Assembly (NCBI GenBank): GCA_016205125.1
Contig: JACQJE010000155.1
Coordinates: forward strand, 1 to 10,444
From: Deltaproteobacteria bacterium
GTDB taxonomy: Bacteria > Bdellovibrionota > O2-12-FULL-43-9 > JACQJE01
DNA length: 10,444 nt
Direction of reading: 5' to 3'
Shown here: piece by piece, positions 1 through 6,726 of the stretch
Layout of the letters: the number at the start of each line of letters is the position of its first letter
Numbering within the stretch: the first letter of the stretch is position 1
Position numbers and translations under genes: made by a program
Notes under the pieces: generated by a model
Told to the model about the DNA's origin: nothing
The model's database searches: none
What the model saw: only the letters and a program-made list of their open reading frames with translations

Positions 1-20
1 ATTAACAACTAATAAAGAGA

Positions 21-125
21 GATCCTTCGGCTTCGCCTCAGGATGACGAACGCGATCTCAGGTTGACGAAACACATAGGAGAATGACAGGAGTTGCACTT
101 TTACCTCAGGTTATTGAGAAGTTAC
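21..125. repeat. Dispersed repeat copy upstream of the comM/yifB gene
   Basis: Positions 21-47 read gatccttcgg...caggatgac. This matches the reverse complement of 10126-10150 apart from two one-base insertions. Positions 112-125 (tattgagaagttac) are an exact 14-base reverse-complement match to 10187-10200. Within the copy, ctcaggatgacgaa (37-50) is followed 20 bases later by ctcaggttgacgaa (57-70), a near-tandem unit with one mismatch. The order of the two shared blocks along the + strand is the same in both copies although each block is inverted, so this is a composite or rearranged element and not a simple inverted duplication. No gene is seen in 1-149. Repeats of this 'ccttcgcttcgctcaggatgac' type are common intergenic elements in many bacteria; their function is unknown. 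Confidence 0.6.
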
Positions 126-149
126 CTCGAAAATAAAAGGGGTGGAGAA

Positions 150-1667
150 GTGCTGTCCGTGACACAGAGCGCGACGTTGATTGGCATTGAAGCCATTCTT
201 GTTTCAGTTGAGGTAGAGGTTTCCTGCAAACTCCCTGCCATCAATATTGTAGGGCTCCCCGACAACGCCGTCAAAGAGAGTCGGGAGAGAATCCGGGTTG
301 CCATTCAGCAGTGCGGTTTTCAGCTCCCCAACAGGAGAATCACAGTCAATCTTGCTCCAGCCGATGTCAGGAAAGAGGGGGCGGCATTTGATTTGCCAAT
401 CGCCATTGGGATTCTCAAGAGTACAGGCCAATTGGAAACCAAACGTGACGGAGAGTATCTCCTTTTGGGAGAGCTCTCTCTCAGCGGAGGACTCCGCCCG
501 ATCACGGGCGCCCTCTCTGTTGGAATATTGGCGCGGAAGCTTGGAAAACGGGGGGTGATCCTGCCGCGCCAAAACGTGCTAGAGATCTCCTGCGTGAGTG
601 AAATCGAGGTCATCGGAGCGGACTCTCTGGTGGAGGCCGCCGCCTTTTTGGCAGGAGAGAAAGAATTGCATCCGGATCAGGGGGGTGTCTCCAGGGTGCT
701 CGAATTTCCTCTTCGGAAGCGCTCCGATCTCGATCTCAATCAGGTGATCAGTCAGGCTCATGCGAAGAGGGCTTTAGAAATCGCCGCAGCGGGGGGGCAT
801 CATCTCCTCCTTATCGGTTCTCCGGGGTGCGGCAAGACGATGCTGGCGGAAAGACTGCCGACCATTCTCCCATCTCTGACGGTGGAAGAGATGTTGGAGA
901 CAAGCCAGATCTACTCGGCGCTGGGAATGCTGACCCCTGATGTGCCTCTTGTGATGGAACGCCCCTTCTGTGCTCCGCACCATACCGTGACGAAATGCGG
1001 TCTGATCGGCGGGGGTCAGGTTCCCAAGCCCGGGAGTGCCAGTCTGGCTCACAATGGGGTCCTTTTTCTCGATGAACTGGGAGAGTTCGACCGTCCCTTT
1101 ATCGATGCATTGAGACAGCCGATGGAGAGTGGGAAAATTGTCATCAGCCGACTGCGGTACAGCTACTCTTTTCCTGCCAAATTCCAGCTTATTGCGGCGA
1201 TGAATCCTTGTCTCTGCGGTTACCTCCTTGGCGGACCAAAAGAGTGCTCCTGTTCACTCCCTGAAATTCGGCAATATAAGAGCCGGGTTTCAGGCCCCAT
1301 TCTCGATCGCATTGATCTGCGCGTTGAACTCCCGCCCGTCGCTTTAGACGAATTGACAAGAGGGACCGCAGGGGAGCCTTCCGCCGTCATCCGGGAGCGA
1401 GTGGAGGAGGCGCGTCTCATCTTGCTGAAGGAGGGTATGCCGATTCACCGGCGGGAGCTTCTGAGGCGGTGCGCTCCTTCGGTTCTCTCTCTTCTGAAGG
1501 CATATCATCAAAAACTCCATTTCAGCGCGCGGGGATATCAATCCCTCTTCTCTATTGCTCAGACGATTGCCGCGCTGGAGAGGGAAAGTGCGATGAGAGA
1601 GGATCACCTCCTTGAAGCGATGCAGTATCGCTCACCTGTAGTAGAGCGGCTTGGAGAAGCGGCTTAG
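150..1667 (+). CDS. comM: YifB/ComM family Mg-chelatase-like AAA+ ATPase
   Basis: AAA+ ATPase of the YifB/ComM family. ComM of naturally competent bacteria is a hexameric helicase that drives branch migration during integration of transformed DNA; in other bacteria the role is less clear. The N-terminal ChlI-type domain contains the conserved stretch KLPAINIVGLPDNAVKESRE near residues 26-45. Walker A is GSPGCGKT at about residues 223-230 and Walker B is VLFLDELGEF about 85 residues later. A cysteine cluster (CLCGYLLGGPKECSC) and LDRIDLRVELPP follow, and the C-terminal Mg-chelatase domain ends in LEAMQYRSPVVERL. I chose GTG at 150 because the family's conserved start lies here and aaggggtggag sits just upstream. 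A TTG at 93 in frame would put repeat-derived sequence into the protein. The product is 505 residues, normal for the family. The last two bases of the stop codon lie inside the long palindrome downstream. Family assignment is firm; the exact start is probable. Confidence 0.93.
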   Translation: MLSVTQSATLIGIEAILVSVEVEVSCKLPAINIVGLPDNAVKESRERIRVAIQQCGFQLPNRRITVNLAPADVRKEGAAFDLPIAIGILKSTGQLETKRDGEYLLLGELSLSGGLRPITGALSVGILARKLGKRGVILPRQNVLEISCVSEIEVIGADSLVEAAAFLAGEKELHPDQGGVSRVLEFPLRKRSDLDLNQVISQAHAKRALEIAAAGGHHLLLIGSPGCGKTMLAERLPTILPSLTVEEMLETSQIYSALGMLTPDVPLVMERPFCAPHHTVTKCGLIGGGQVPKPGSASLAHNGVLFLDELGEFDRPFIDALRQPMESGKIVISRLRYSYSFPAKFQLIAAMNPCLCGYLLGGPKECSCSLPEIRQYKSRVSGPILDRIDLRVELPPVALDELTRGTAGEPSAVIRERVEEARLILLKEGMPIHRRELLRRCAPSVLSLLKAYHQKLHFSARGYQSLFSIAQTIAALERESAMREDHLLEAMQYRSPVVERLGEAA

Positions 1668-1846
1668 TGTTCATCTGAAAATTCCAATCTGTTGCGGCTT
1701 GCTGCAAGAGATGACAGCAGCGTTCTCGGTCGAAAAGAGGCACTCGACGTGCCAAGTGGCACGCCTTCGGCCTCTTTTCTTCCTGCGGCCTTGCTGTCAT
1801 CTCTTTCGCTGCGCCTCACAACGATTGGAATTTTCAGATGAACACT
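1666..1846. repeat. 181-bp imperfect palindrome (MITE-like or long hairpin)
   Basis: Outer arms 1666-1689 and 1823-1846 are perfect 24-base inverted repeats. A less regular part follows, then a perfect 14-bp stem (aagagatgacagca, 1706-1719, with 1792-1805). Further in is a 10-bp stem (gaaaagaggc, 1732-1741, with 1770-1779), and the centre is a 7-bp hairpin (cgtgcca, 1748-1754, with 1757-1763). All stems nest, so one strand can fold into a single long hairpin. It fills most of the 228-bp gene-free gap 1668-1895 between two convergent genes, where it could act as a bidirectional transcription stop. Its left edge overlaps the stop codon of the ATPase gene. It encodes no convincing protein. It may be a non-autonomous mobile element or a REP/BIME-like extragenic palindrome. 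Confidence 0.8.
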
Positions 1847-1864
1847 GAATTCAAATACAAGATT

Positions 1865-1881
1865 GTTGCGGCTGGCTGCAA
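1865..1881 (+). repeat. Partial direct copy of the palindrome's left arm
   Basis: gttgcggctggctgcaa matches 1691-1707 (gttgcggcttgctgcaa) at 16 of 17 positions in direct orientation. It lies between the palindrome and the stop of the convergent gene. It may be the remains of a second, truncated copy of the same element, or a chance match to a low-complexity motif. Confidence 0.4.
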
Positions 1882-1895
1882 AGTTTATCCCAGAT

Positions 1896-2627
1896 TCACC
1901 ACCTGCTTACCATGATGCGGGAGTAGTAGAGTTCCGATGGAATGTTCGCTTCGTGAGGTGATGAGAGAAAATAAAGGAAAGCCTTTTCAAACTGAGCGTG
2001 CTGGTCAAGAGAAACAAAGTGCTTGGTTTTATCGACTTCCAGTTCTATTTTTTCTCCGGATAGGAGCCATTGAATCTCGTGCCACTGTGGGAATAATCGG
2101 CTCCGCACCAGACTACTATGGAGAAGGTGGACTGTTTTCCCGTCCTTAAAAAAGAGTTCAATCATACGATAAGCAGGGTCTTGCGGGTAAGGGCGAATGG
2201 TGCACTGATACCATTTTCCGCTCTCTAGCGGAACATCATTTCTAGCCGGTGTGACAAACAGGTCGGAATGGGGCGGGGAAATACCAACGTTTTTGCCAAA
2301 AGAGACTCGGTATTTGATGATGAGACCCTTCTGATAATTGACCGGCTCCTTTGTCACAATGCCAAAAGCCCGGTAGGGAAAATGGGTCTCTTCGGCTGCA
2401 GCGGTAAGCCGCAAGTAAGAACGATCACGCACTCTCCCGACATCGATGCTCTTTTGGGTAAAAGAACCGAGTTCAAACTCTTCCCATAAGTGAGGATGGA
2501 GTTTTTCCCCCTGCAAGGTCTCGACAAAAACAATCTCTGTCTGATGGGCAATTCGATAACTGAAATAAAAGAAAAGGGCGAGTATTGCGAAAACATAAAT
2601 GACCAAAGCAAAGACATATCTCAGCAT
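1896..2627 (-). CDS. Membrane-anchored protein of unknown function, possible beta-sandwich domain
   Basis: A 243-residue protein whose first ~27 residues form one strong hydrophobic helix (LRYVFALVIYVFAILALFFYF) followed by Arg. This predicts a single N-terminal membrane anchor with the rest outside the cytoplasm. I do not recognise the family. The exported part is rich in alternating beta-type stretches (for example GLIIKYRVSFGK and KIELEVDKTKHFV) and ends in SELYYSRIMVSRW. Such a closing strand is often seen in concanavalin/LamG-like sandwich domains, but that is only an impression. There are no Cys pairs and no clear catalytic motif. The ATG at 2627 has no Shine-Dalgarno sequence; its predicted promoter would start transcription almost at the ATG. 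It is transcribed divergently from rplU and converges on the ATPase gene across the long palindrome. Confidence 0.75.
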   Translation of the reverse strand: MLRYVFALVIYVFAILALFFYFSYRIAHQTEIVFVETLQGEKLHPHLWEEFELGSFTQKSIDVGRVRDRSYLRLTAAAEETHFPYRAFGIVTKEPVNYQKGLIIKYRVSFGKNVGISPPHSDLFVTPARNDVPLESGKWYQCTIRPYPQDPAYRMIELFFKDGKTVHLLHSSLVRSRLFPQWHEIQWLLSGEKIELEVDKTKHFVSLDQHAQFEKAFLYFLSSPHEANIPSELYYSRIMVSRW

Positions 2628-2633
2628 TTTTTG

Positions 2634-2663
2634 AGAATAATCTTCTGCTCATTGCTTAGTCAA
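2634..2663 (-). promoter_or_regulatory. Sigma70-type promoter for the divergent membrane-protein gene
   Basis: On the - strand, TTGACT (2663-2658) is followed after 18 bases by TATTCT (2639-2634). The expected start is close to 2627, the A of the ATG, which predicts a leaderless or nearly leaderless transcript; this fits the lack of a Shine-Dalgarno sequence. The -35 box is one half of an 18-bp palindrome whose other half serves rplU. The -10 is only a moderate match. Confidence 0.5.
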
Positions 2664-2676
2664 CAGATCTGTTGAC
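2659..2676. promoter_or_regulatory. 18-bp perfect palindrome joining two divergent -35 boxes
   Basis: GTCAACAGATCTGTTGAC is its own reverse complement. Each end contains TTGAC, the core of a -35 hexamer: on the + strand for rplU and on the - strand for the divergent gene. It can be read as back-to-back -35 elements or as an operator for a dimeric regulator covering both; the sequence alone does not decide. Confidence 0.6.
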
Positions 2677-2700
2677 AGGACCCCTTTTTCTCACTATATA
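2672..2700 (+). promoter_or_regulatory. Strong sigma70-type promoter for rplU
   Basis: TTGACA (2672-2677), a 17-base spacer and TATATA (2695-2700): a consensus -35, ideal spacing and a good -10. Initiation is expected around 2705-2709, immediately before the rplU ATG at 2710. No Shine-Dalgarno sequence lies between, so a leaderless mRNA is predicted and there is no room for an L21 leader RNA. Confidence 0.75.
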
Positions 2701-2709
2701 CGTTATCTT

Positions 2710-3027
2710 ATGAAATACGCAGTTGTTGAAGTGGGCGGCAAACAGTACAAGGTTTCTGAAGGGAAGAGCTTTCTGACTGAAAAGATAGAGCTTCCTGAAG
2801 GGGAAAAATCTCTTACTCTGAACACGGTCTTGATGGCGCGTGACAACGATCGTGTTTTGATTGGTGCGCCCCATGTCCAGAATGCAGCAGTTCAGTGTGA
2901 GGTCATGGGAGAAGCCAAGGATAAGAAGATCGTCGTTTATCGATACAGACTCCGCACTGGTTTTCACCGCAAACAAGGCCACAGGCAGAAAAAGACGCGT
3001 CTGATGGTGCGGGAAATTCAGCTGTAG
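2710..3027 (+). CDS. rplU: 50S ribosomal protein L21
   Basis: Large-subunit ribosomal protein bL21, which binds 23S rRNA and contacts L20. The 105-residue product has the standard start MKYAVVEVGGKQYKVSEG and the bL21 signature near the C-terminus (YRYRLRTGFHRKQGHRQKKT, then MVREIQL). Length is normal. It is the first gene of the rplU-rpmA-obgE cluster and is followed by rpmA after 21 bases that contain rpmA's ribosome binding site. The ATG lies only about 10 bases after the promoter -10 box and has no Shine-Dalgarno sequence, so translation probably starts on a leaderless message. Confidence 0.97.
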   Translation: MKYAVVEVGGKQYKVSEGKSFLTEKIELPEGEKSLTLNTVLMARDNDRVLIGAPHVQNAAVQCEVMGEAKDKKIVVYRYRLRTGFHRKQGHRQKKTRLMVREIQL

Positions 3028-3048
3028 CACTCAAAAGGGGAGCAGCAA

Positions 3049-3354
3049 GTGGCTCATAAGAAAGCAGGCGGTAGTTCCAAGAACGGCAGAGATAGTAAAG
3101 GCCAGCGATTAGGAGTTAAGGTTTTCGGCGGTCAGGTTGTTAAGGCTGGCAATATCCTCGTCCGTCAGCATGGGACCAAGTTTCACCCCGGTCGCCATGT
3201 TCGAATGGGGCGCGATCATACTCTCTTTTCAACGGTGGATGGCAGGGTCATTTATGAACGACACAAAGGCGCCGCAAGACAGCTCATCAGTGTCGAACCC
3301 CTCCTCGGAGCATCGGGGTCCCCCGAAAGTCCCACTTTTGAGTCTCTCCACTAA
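3049..3354 (+). CDS. rpmA: 50S ribosomal protein L27 with C-terminal extension
   Basis: Large-subunit protein bL27, whose N-terminus reaches the peptidyl-transferase centre. It begins [20 protein letters not shown] with no cleaved Firmicutes-type leader, and carries [10 protein letters not shown] and GRDHTLF. The start is GTG at 3049 with aggggag about 10 bases upstream. The family normally ends around residue 85, just after the ISVEP motif; here about 17 unconserved residues follow ([17 protein letters not shown]), making 101. This tail is coded where obgE's N-terminal region overlaps in another frame, so it probably arose with, or because of, that overlap. The overlap suggests translational coupling to obgE. 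Confidence 0.96.
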   Translation: MAHKKAGGSSKNGRDSKGQRLGVKVFGGQVVKAGNILVRQHGTKFHPGRHVRMGRDHTLFSTVDGRVIYERHKGAARQLISVEPLLGASGSPESPTFESLH

Positions 3355-4390
3355 AAACTCTTCCCGCCGTACTCCTTTTGTTGATGAAGTTGTTGTTCAG
3401 TTGATCAGTGGCTCTGGCGGACCTGGCGCAGTCAGTTTTTTGAGAGAAAAGTTTCGCCCAAAGGGTGGCCCTGATGGAGGGGATGGAGGGAGCGGAGGAT
3501 CGATCTATTTGGTCGCCTCACCCGCATTTTCTACCCTTCAGATGTTTCGATACCAGAGGCATCTCAAAGCAGAATCAGGAAAGTCTGGTGGTCGAAACCG
3601 ACGGAGCGGCAAGAGCGGAGAAGATCTTTACGTCACCGTTCCTGTGGGGACCCTGGTGCGAAATGCAGATACAGGCGAACACCTTGCCGATCTTGACCAT
3701 GAGGGTGCGACTCTTCTCATTGCAGAGGGGGGCAAGGGGGGGAAGGGGAATGCCCATTTCGTCTCCTCAGTTCGCCAGGCACCCGCATTTGCTCAACCGG
3801 GCATCCCTGGTGTTTCTCTGACTATCGACCTGGAATTGAAACTCCTGGCGAACGTTGGGTTGATCGGTGCACCGAATGCCGGAAAATCCACCCTCTTGGC
3901 AGCCATTTCCAGAGCGAAGCCCAAAATCGCCCCCTATCCATTTACGACCCTCCATCCCAACCTTGCAGTGGTCGACTTTGAAGTGGGGGATTCTCTGGTT
4001 GTCGCGGATCTTCCCGGGTTGATTGAAGGGGCTCACGTAGGTGCAGGTCTCGGCACCCAGTTTCTCCGCCACATTGAGCGAACCGCGGTTCTCGTGCATT
4101 TGATTGATGTGCATGACGCGACCCTTCTTGGAAAAGATATCTCTGAAGTTCACGACGTGATTGTGAATGAACTCAGACTCTTTGATCCCTCTCTTATTGA
4201 CAAACCCCGCCTGATTGCGCTGAGTAAAATTGATCTGGTTTCGAATGAAGAGGTGGAAAAAATTGCAGGGCAGCTTCGACAAAATCTTCCCATCGAAATT
4301 TATCCCATCTCTTCCGTGACAAAAAAAGGCTTGTCTTTCTTAGTAAAGGCTATGAGAGAGGTTGTCTCTATATCCCATGAGTTGGTATAG
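3338..4390 (+). CDS. obgE: GTPase Obg (ribosome assembly and stress GTPase)
   Basis: Obg GTPase, essential in most bacteria for 50S maturation and linked to the stringent response. The glycine-rich Obg fold starts at [20 protein letters not shown] and continues through [16 protein letters not shown]. The G domain has G1 GAPNAGKS, G2 [11 protein letters not shown]3 DLPGLIEGA, a G4 with Ser in place of Asn (SKID), and a G5-like ISSVTKKGL. It ends shortly after, so the variable OCT domain is absent; the product is about 350 residues. No start codon sits at the usual place just before FVDE. The nearest in frame is TTG 3338, overlapping rpmA by 17 bases and lacking a clear Shine-Dalgarno sequence. 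ATG 3254 has aggg 7-8 bases upstream and would add 28 residues, with a 101-base overlap. The function is certain; the start is not. Confidence 0.93.
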   Translation: MSLSTKNSSRRTPFVDEVVVQLISGSGGPGAVSFLREKFRPKGGPDGGDGGSGGSIYLVASPAFSTLQMFRYQRHLKAESGKSGGRNRRSGKSGEDLYVTVPVGTLVRNADTGEHLADLDHEGATLLIAEGGKGGKGNAHFVSSVRQAPAFAQPGIPGVSLTIDLELKLLANVGLIGAPNAGKSTLLAAISRAKPKIAPYPFTTLHPNLAVVDFEVGDSLVVADLPGLIEGAHVGAGLGTQFLRHIERTAVLVHLIDVHDATLLGKDISEVHDVIVNELRLFDPSLIDKPRLIALSKIDLVSNEEVEKIAGQLRQNLPIEIYPISSVTKKGLSFLVKAMREVVSISHELV

Positions 4391-4434
4391 ATTTTGCTTC
4401 TCCAAAGAGCGGTATAAAAAGTTGGAGGGAAATT

Positions 4435-5514
4435 ATGTCTTCTAAGCAGAAGAGCGCCATGTTCATGATCGTTTACCTGATCCTCCTTTCAGCTTTTTTT
4501 TGTATTTCCATTCCTTCGTTTGCAGACGAATGGTTCTCCGATGCTCCCATCATGTCTCCGGAAGAGGCGGGGAAAATAACAGATACCCTTCATCACTTGA
4601 GGGCGTTTTCTCCTGGAGATTTTATCAGTGAGGATCGTCTGTTGTCGTTAGAGGCAGAGATTAAAGAATTGCAGGGATTGTCTCGGATGAGGAATTTGGA
4701 TGCTGGGGGCGGGATTCCTCTTGCAGATGAGCTGACCCTTGCGTTGATTCGCTTTATTGCAGGCGGAAAAGATGCACTTGCGACAGCGAGAGGTGAAGGG
4801 GGTGAATATTTAGAGATCCTTCTTGGAGGGATGATACGCGCCACCCTCTTTTTAAACCAGCTTGCTGAGCGGGGATATGGACAAAAGGAAATTGACGAAG
4901 GTTCTGTCGTTTCAGATCTGGCACTCTGGCTCAATGATGACCTCTGGCAGATGAGGATGGCGACAGAAGAAATGCTTGGCTCCTTAATGAGAGAAGATCT
5001 TTCTTCTGGCTTTACTGTGAATTCGGAGTGGCTTCAGCGATCAGCCAGTTATTGGATCTCTCTTTTGATTTCTCTCCATGACCACGGGGTGAAGAATGAG
5101 GACCTTGAGGTGTCGGGAAAAAGCAGATTCCTCCTCACCGATGCGATTGAAGCGGCCGCAAATAGCGGACTCAGAGCGAAGGGAACAGCCGTTATTCTGC
5201 ATGGATTCTCGAAAGATTACAAGGAGTTACTCAAACAAAGCGTCGATTCTCTCTGCAGTAAATGGGATCAGAAAGATTGGGAATATTTCCATACTTATCA
5301 ATGGATTAAGGGGGGGAGCGCGCTTTTCGATATCTGCTATGGCTTGGATGGCAGGGTCCTGATTAAACCAGGGATAAAAGAAGAGGGTGCCCAGCTCAGT
5401 TGCTCAGAACGGGAAAAACTCCTGATGGACCGTTTTGTTCACCTCTATCGCGGAGGTCGCCCCTTTCGCCTAAATCCTACGGAAACCGGAGAGTTACTGA
5501 GGGCACTCCAGTGA
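4435..5514 (+). CDS. Exported helical protein of unknown function
   Basis: A 359-residue protein with a clear Sec signal peptide: Lys-containing start, hydrophobic core MFMIVYLILLSAFFCISI, and a likely signal peptidase I site after SFA, before DEW. There is no lipobox at the cleavage site, so a soluble periplasmic or secreted protein is likely. The mature part is mostly helix-forming and acidic, without recognisable enzyme motifs or internal repeats, and I cannot name a family. The ATG is preceded by ttggaggg at a good distance. A tataaa at 4413-4418 could be a -10 box, but no fitting -35 is visible, so it may be read through from obgE 44 bases upstream. It sits between obgE and nadD, where related bacteria often carry nothing or proB. 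Confidence 0.8.
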   Translation: MSSKQKSAMFMIVYLILLSAFFCISIPSFADEWFSDAPIMSPEEAGKITDTLHHLRAFSPGDFISEDRLLSLEAEIKELQGLSRMRNLDAGGGIPLADELTLALIRFIAGGKDALATARGEGGEYLEILLGGMIRATLFLNQLAERGYGQKEIDEGSVVSDLALWLNDDLWQMRMATEEMLGSLMREDLSSGFTVNSEWLQRSASYWISLLISLHDHGVKNEDLEVSGKSRFLLTDAIEAAANSGLRAKGTAVILHGFSKDYKELLKQSVDSLCSKWDQKDWEYFHTYQWIKGGSALFDICYGLDGRVLIKPGIKEEGAQLSCSEREKLLMDRFVHLYRGGRPFRLNPTETGELLRALQ

Positions 5515-5555
5515 GGCCAAAAAATAGGCATTGATTTTTGGTTATGGTTTTTTCA

Positions 5556-5584
5556 TTGCAAACAGTGACCTAAAGCCTTATACT
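5556..5584 (+). promoter_or_regulatory. Sigma70-type promoter for nadD-rsfS
   Basis: TTGCAA (5556-5561), a 17-base spacer and TATACT (5579-5584) lie in the 97-bp gap before nadD. Initiation is expected near 5591, about 20 bases before the GTG start at 5612. It gives nadD and rsfS their own transcript, separate from the ribosomal cluster. Confidence 0.65.
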
Positions 5585-5611
5585 ATTTATAGAAACGCCA
5601 TATAGGCAAAG

Positions 5612-6349
5612 GTGGGAGTTGACACGGTAGAAAAAGGGAAAAATCTCAGAAAAATTGGCATATTTGGAGGGGCTTTTGATCCGGTTCATACCGGCCATGT
5701 CCTCTCGTGTCAGGATGTTCGGGAGAAATTTTCCCTGGAACTTTTGCTGGTTATTCCTTCTTATTTATCGCCGCACAAAATTCCAGCTCAATATGCGTCT
5801 TATAAGCATCGTCTTTACATGACAGAGCTCGCCTTTGCTCAAATTCCTCACATTCAAGTCTCTGACATGGCGGCAAAACGCTCCGGTTATACCTACTCTG
5901 TAGACCTGATGCACGAGGTTCATAAGCTTTACCCGGAAGCGGAGTTATTTTCCATCATTGGCATGGATTCTTATATAGAAATGCCGACATGGAAAGACCC
6001 AGAAGAACTCTTTTCACTCTCCCATTGGATTGTCATGACGCGCCCCGGATATCAGATGAAGGGGCTTGAAACTGTTTTTCCACCCAAATTGTCATGCGAA
6101 TTTGAGTACCAGGAGAGCCTATCGTACCGCCACGCCTCCGGGAAGAAACTTCTGTTTCAGGAGACTGAGTTCATGGATATTTCGTCGACAGCAATACGAG
6201 ACAAATTGTCGAGAGGGGAGGAGGTTTCTCCGGGTGAACTCCCTCCCGCAGTCTTCTCTTACATTCGTTCTCATAAGCTCTATGAAAAGCCTTCTGTCGC
6301 AGATGCCGACAGAAGAAAGGAGGTTGATGCCAAGAATGTATCAAGATGA
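5612..6349 (+). CDS. nadD: Nicotinate-mononucleotide adenylyltransferase
   Basis: NadD joins ATP and nicotinate mononucleotide to give deamido-NAD, the central step of NAD synthesis, in the cytoplasm. The nucleotidyltransferase motif GIFGGAFDPVHTGH lies at about residues 16-29, IPSYLSPHK follows, and the second ATP-binding motif DISSTAIRDKLSRG is near the C-terminus. It is 245 residues, slightly long. About 15 residues precede the conserved core, and the last 20 (from EKPSVADADR) are unconserved and partly coded over the start of rsfS. The start is GTG 5612, the only plausible one in frame before the core; the Shine-Dalgarno match (agg at 5604) is weak. The 23-base overlap with rsfS indicates translational coupling. 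Confidence 0.95.
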   Translation: MGVDTVEKGKNLRKIGIFGGAFDPVHTGHVLSCQDVREKFSLELLLVIPSYLSPHKIPAQYASYKHRLYMTELAFAQIPHIQVSDMAAKRSGYTYSVDLMHEVHKLYPEAELFSIIGMDSYIEMPTWKDPEELFSLSHWIVMTRPGYQMKGLETVFPPKLSCEFEYQESLSYRHASGKKLLFQETEFMDISSTAIRDKLSRGEEVSPGELPPAVFSYIRSHKLYEKPSVADADRRKEVDAKNVSR

Positions 6350-6716
6350 GAGGGTCACTCGCTTGTGCAGTTCCGCCGCTCTTAAGAAGCATGCTAAGAA
6401 TGTCATGGTTCTCGATTTGAGAGTTTATAATACCATTGCCGATTACTTTATCATTTGCAGCGGCTGGTCGAAGCGGCAAGTACAGGCCATTGTTGATGGC
6501 GTCTTGGAAGAGCTGAAAAAGAGCGGGATGGATTGTAATCACGTGGAAGGTTACGAACATGGCACTTGGGTCCTCATCGATTTGGGTGATACGGTGGTGC
6601 ATGTCTTCCAAAGTGAAGTGCGTTTAGCTTACGATCTTGAAGGTCTCTGGCAGGAAGCCGGGAGGTTTTTGATGAAAGAAGCGGGCGAAGCTGAAGCCCT
6701 GGGGGCTGCCCCCTGA
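6327..6716 (+). CDS. rsfS: Ribosomal silencing factor RsfS
   Basis: RsfS (Iojap/YbeB family) binds L14 on the 50S subunit and blocks subunit joining when nutrients are short. Diagnostic stretches are VMVLDLRVYNTIADYFIICSG, then SKRQVQAIVDGV, VEGYEHGTWVLIDLGDTVVHVFQ and RLAYDLEGLW. It has 129 residues, near the usual size, with a short Ala/Glu-rich tail after the core. A perfect aaaggagg at 6316-6323 precedes both ATG 6327 (3-base gap) and ATG 6336 (12-base gap), so either may be used. The reading frame stays open far upstream inside nadD, but this is shadow coding. nadD-rsfS adjacency is conserved across many bacteria. Its stop is only 10 bases from the convergent pepA stop. Confidence 0.95.
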   Translation: MPRMYQDERVTRLCSSAALKKHAKNVMVLDLRVYNTIADYFIICSGWSKRQVQAIVDGVLEELKKSGMDCNHVEGYEHGTWVLIDLGDTVVHVFQSEVRLAYDLEGLWQEAGRFLMKEAGEAEALGAAP

Positions 6717-6726
6717 ATTATCTGAA

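Noticed and set aside
93..149. TTG start at 93 for the ATPase gene
   Set aside because: The aggag touches the TTG directly, the added residues come from repeat sequence, and the family's conserved N-terminus begins at the GTG at 150.
1651..1848. Small ORFs on both strands through the palindrome
   Set aside because: They follow the inverted repeat structure, have no ribosome binding site, and resemble no protein.
2656..3030. Long minus-strand ORF antisense to rplU
   Set aside because: It mirrors the L21 gene, has no recognisable features, and rplU is certain.
6066..6326. Upstream extension of rsfS inside nadD
   Set aside because: It is shadow coding in another frame of nadD; a perfect ribosome binding site and the family's normal length place the start at 6327 or 6336.
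6701..6713. Five G's and five C's with a CTG loop at the end of rsfS, considered as a terminator
   Set aside because: It lies within the coding sequence and has no T-run on either strand.
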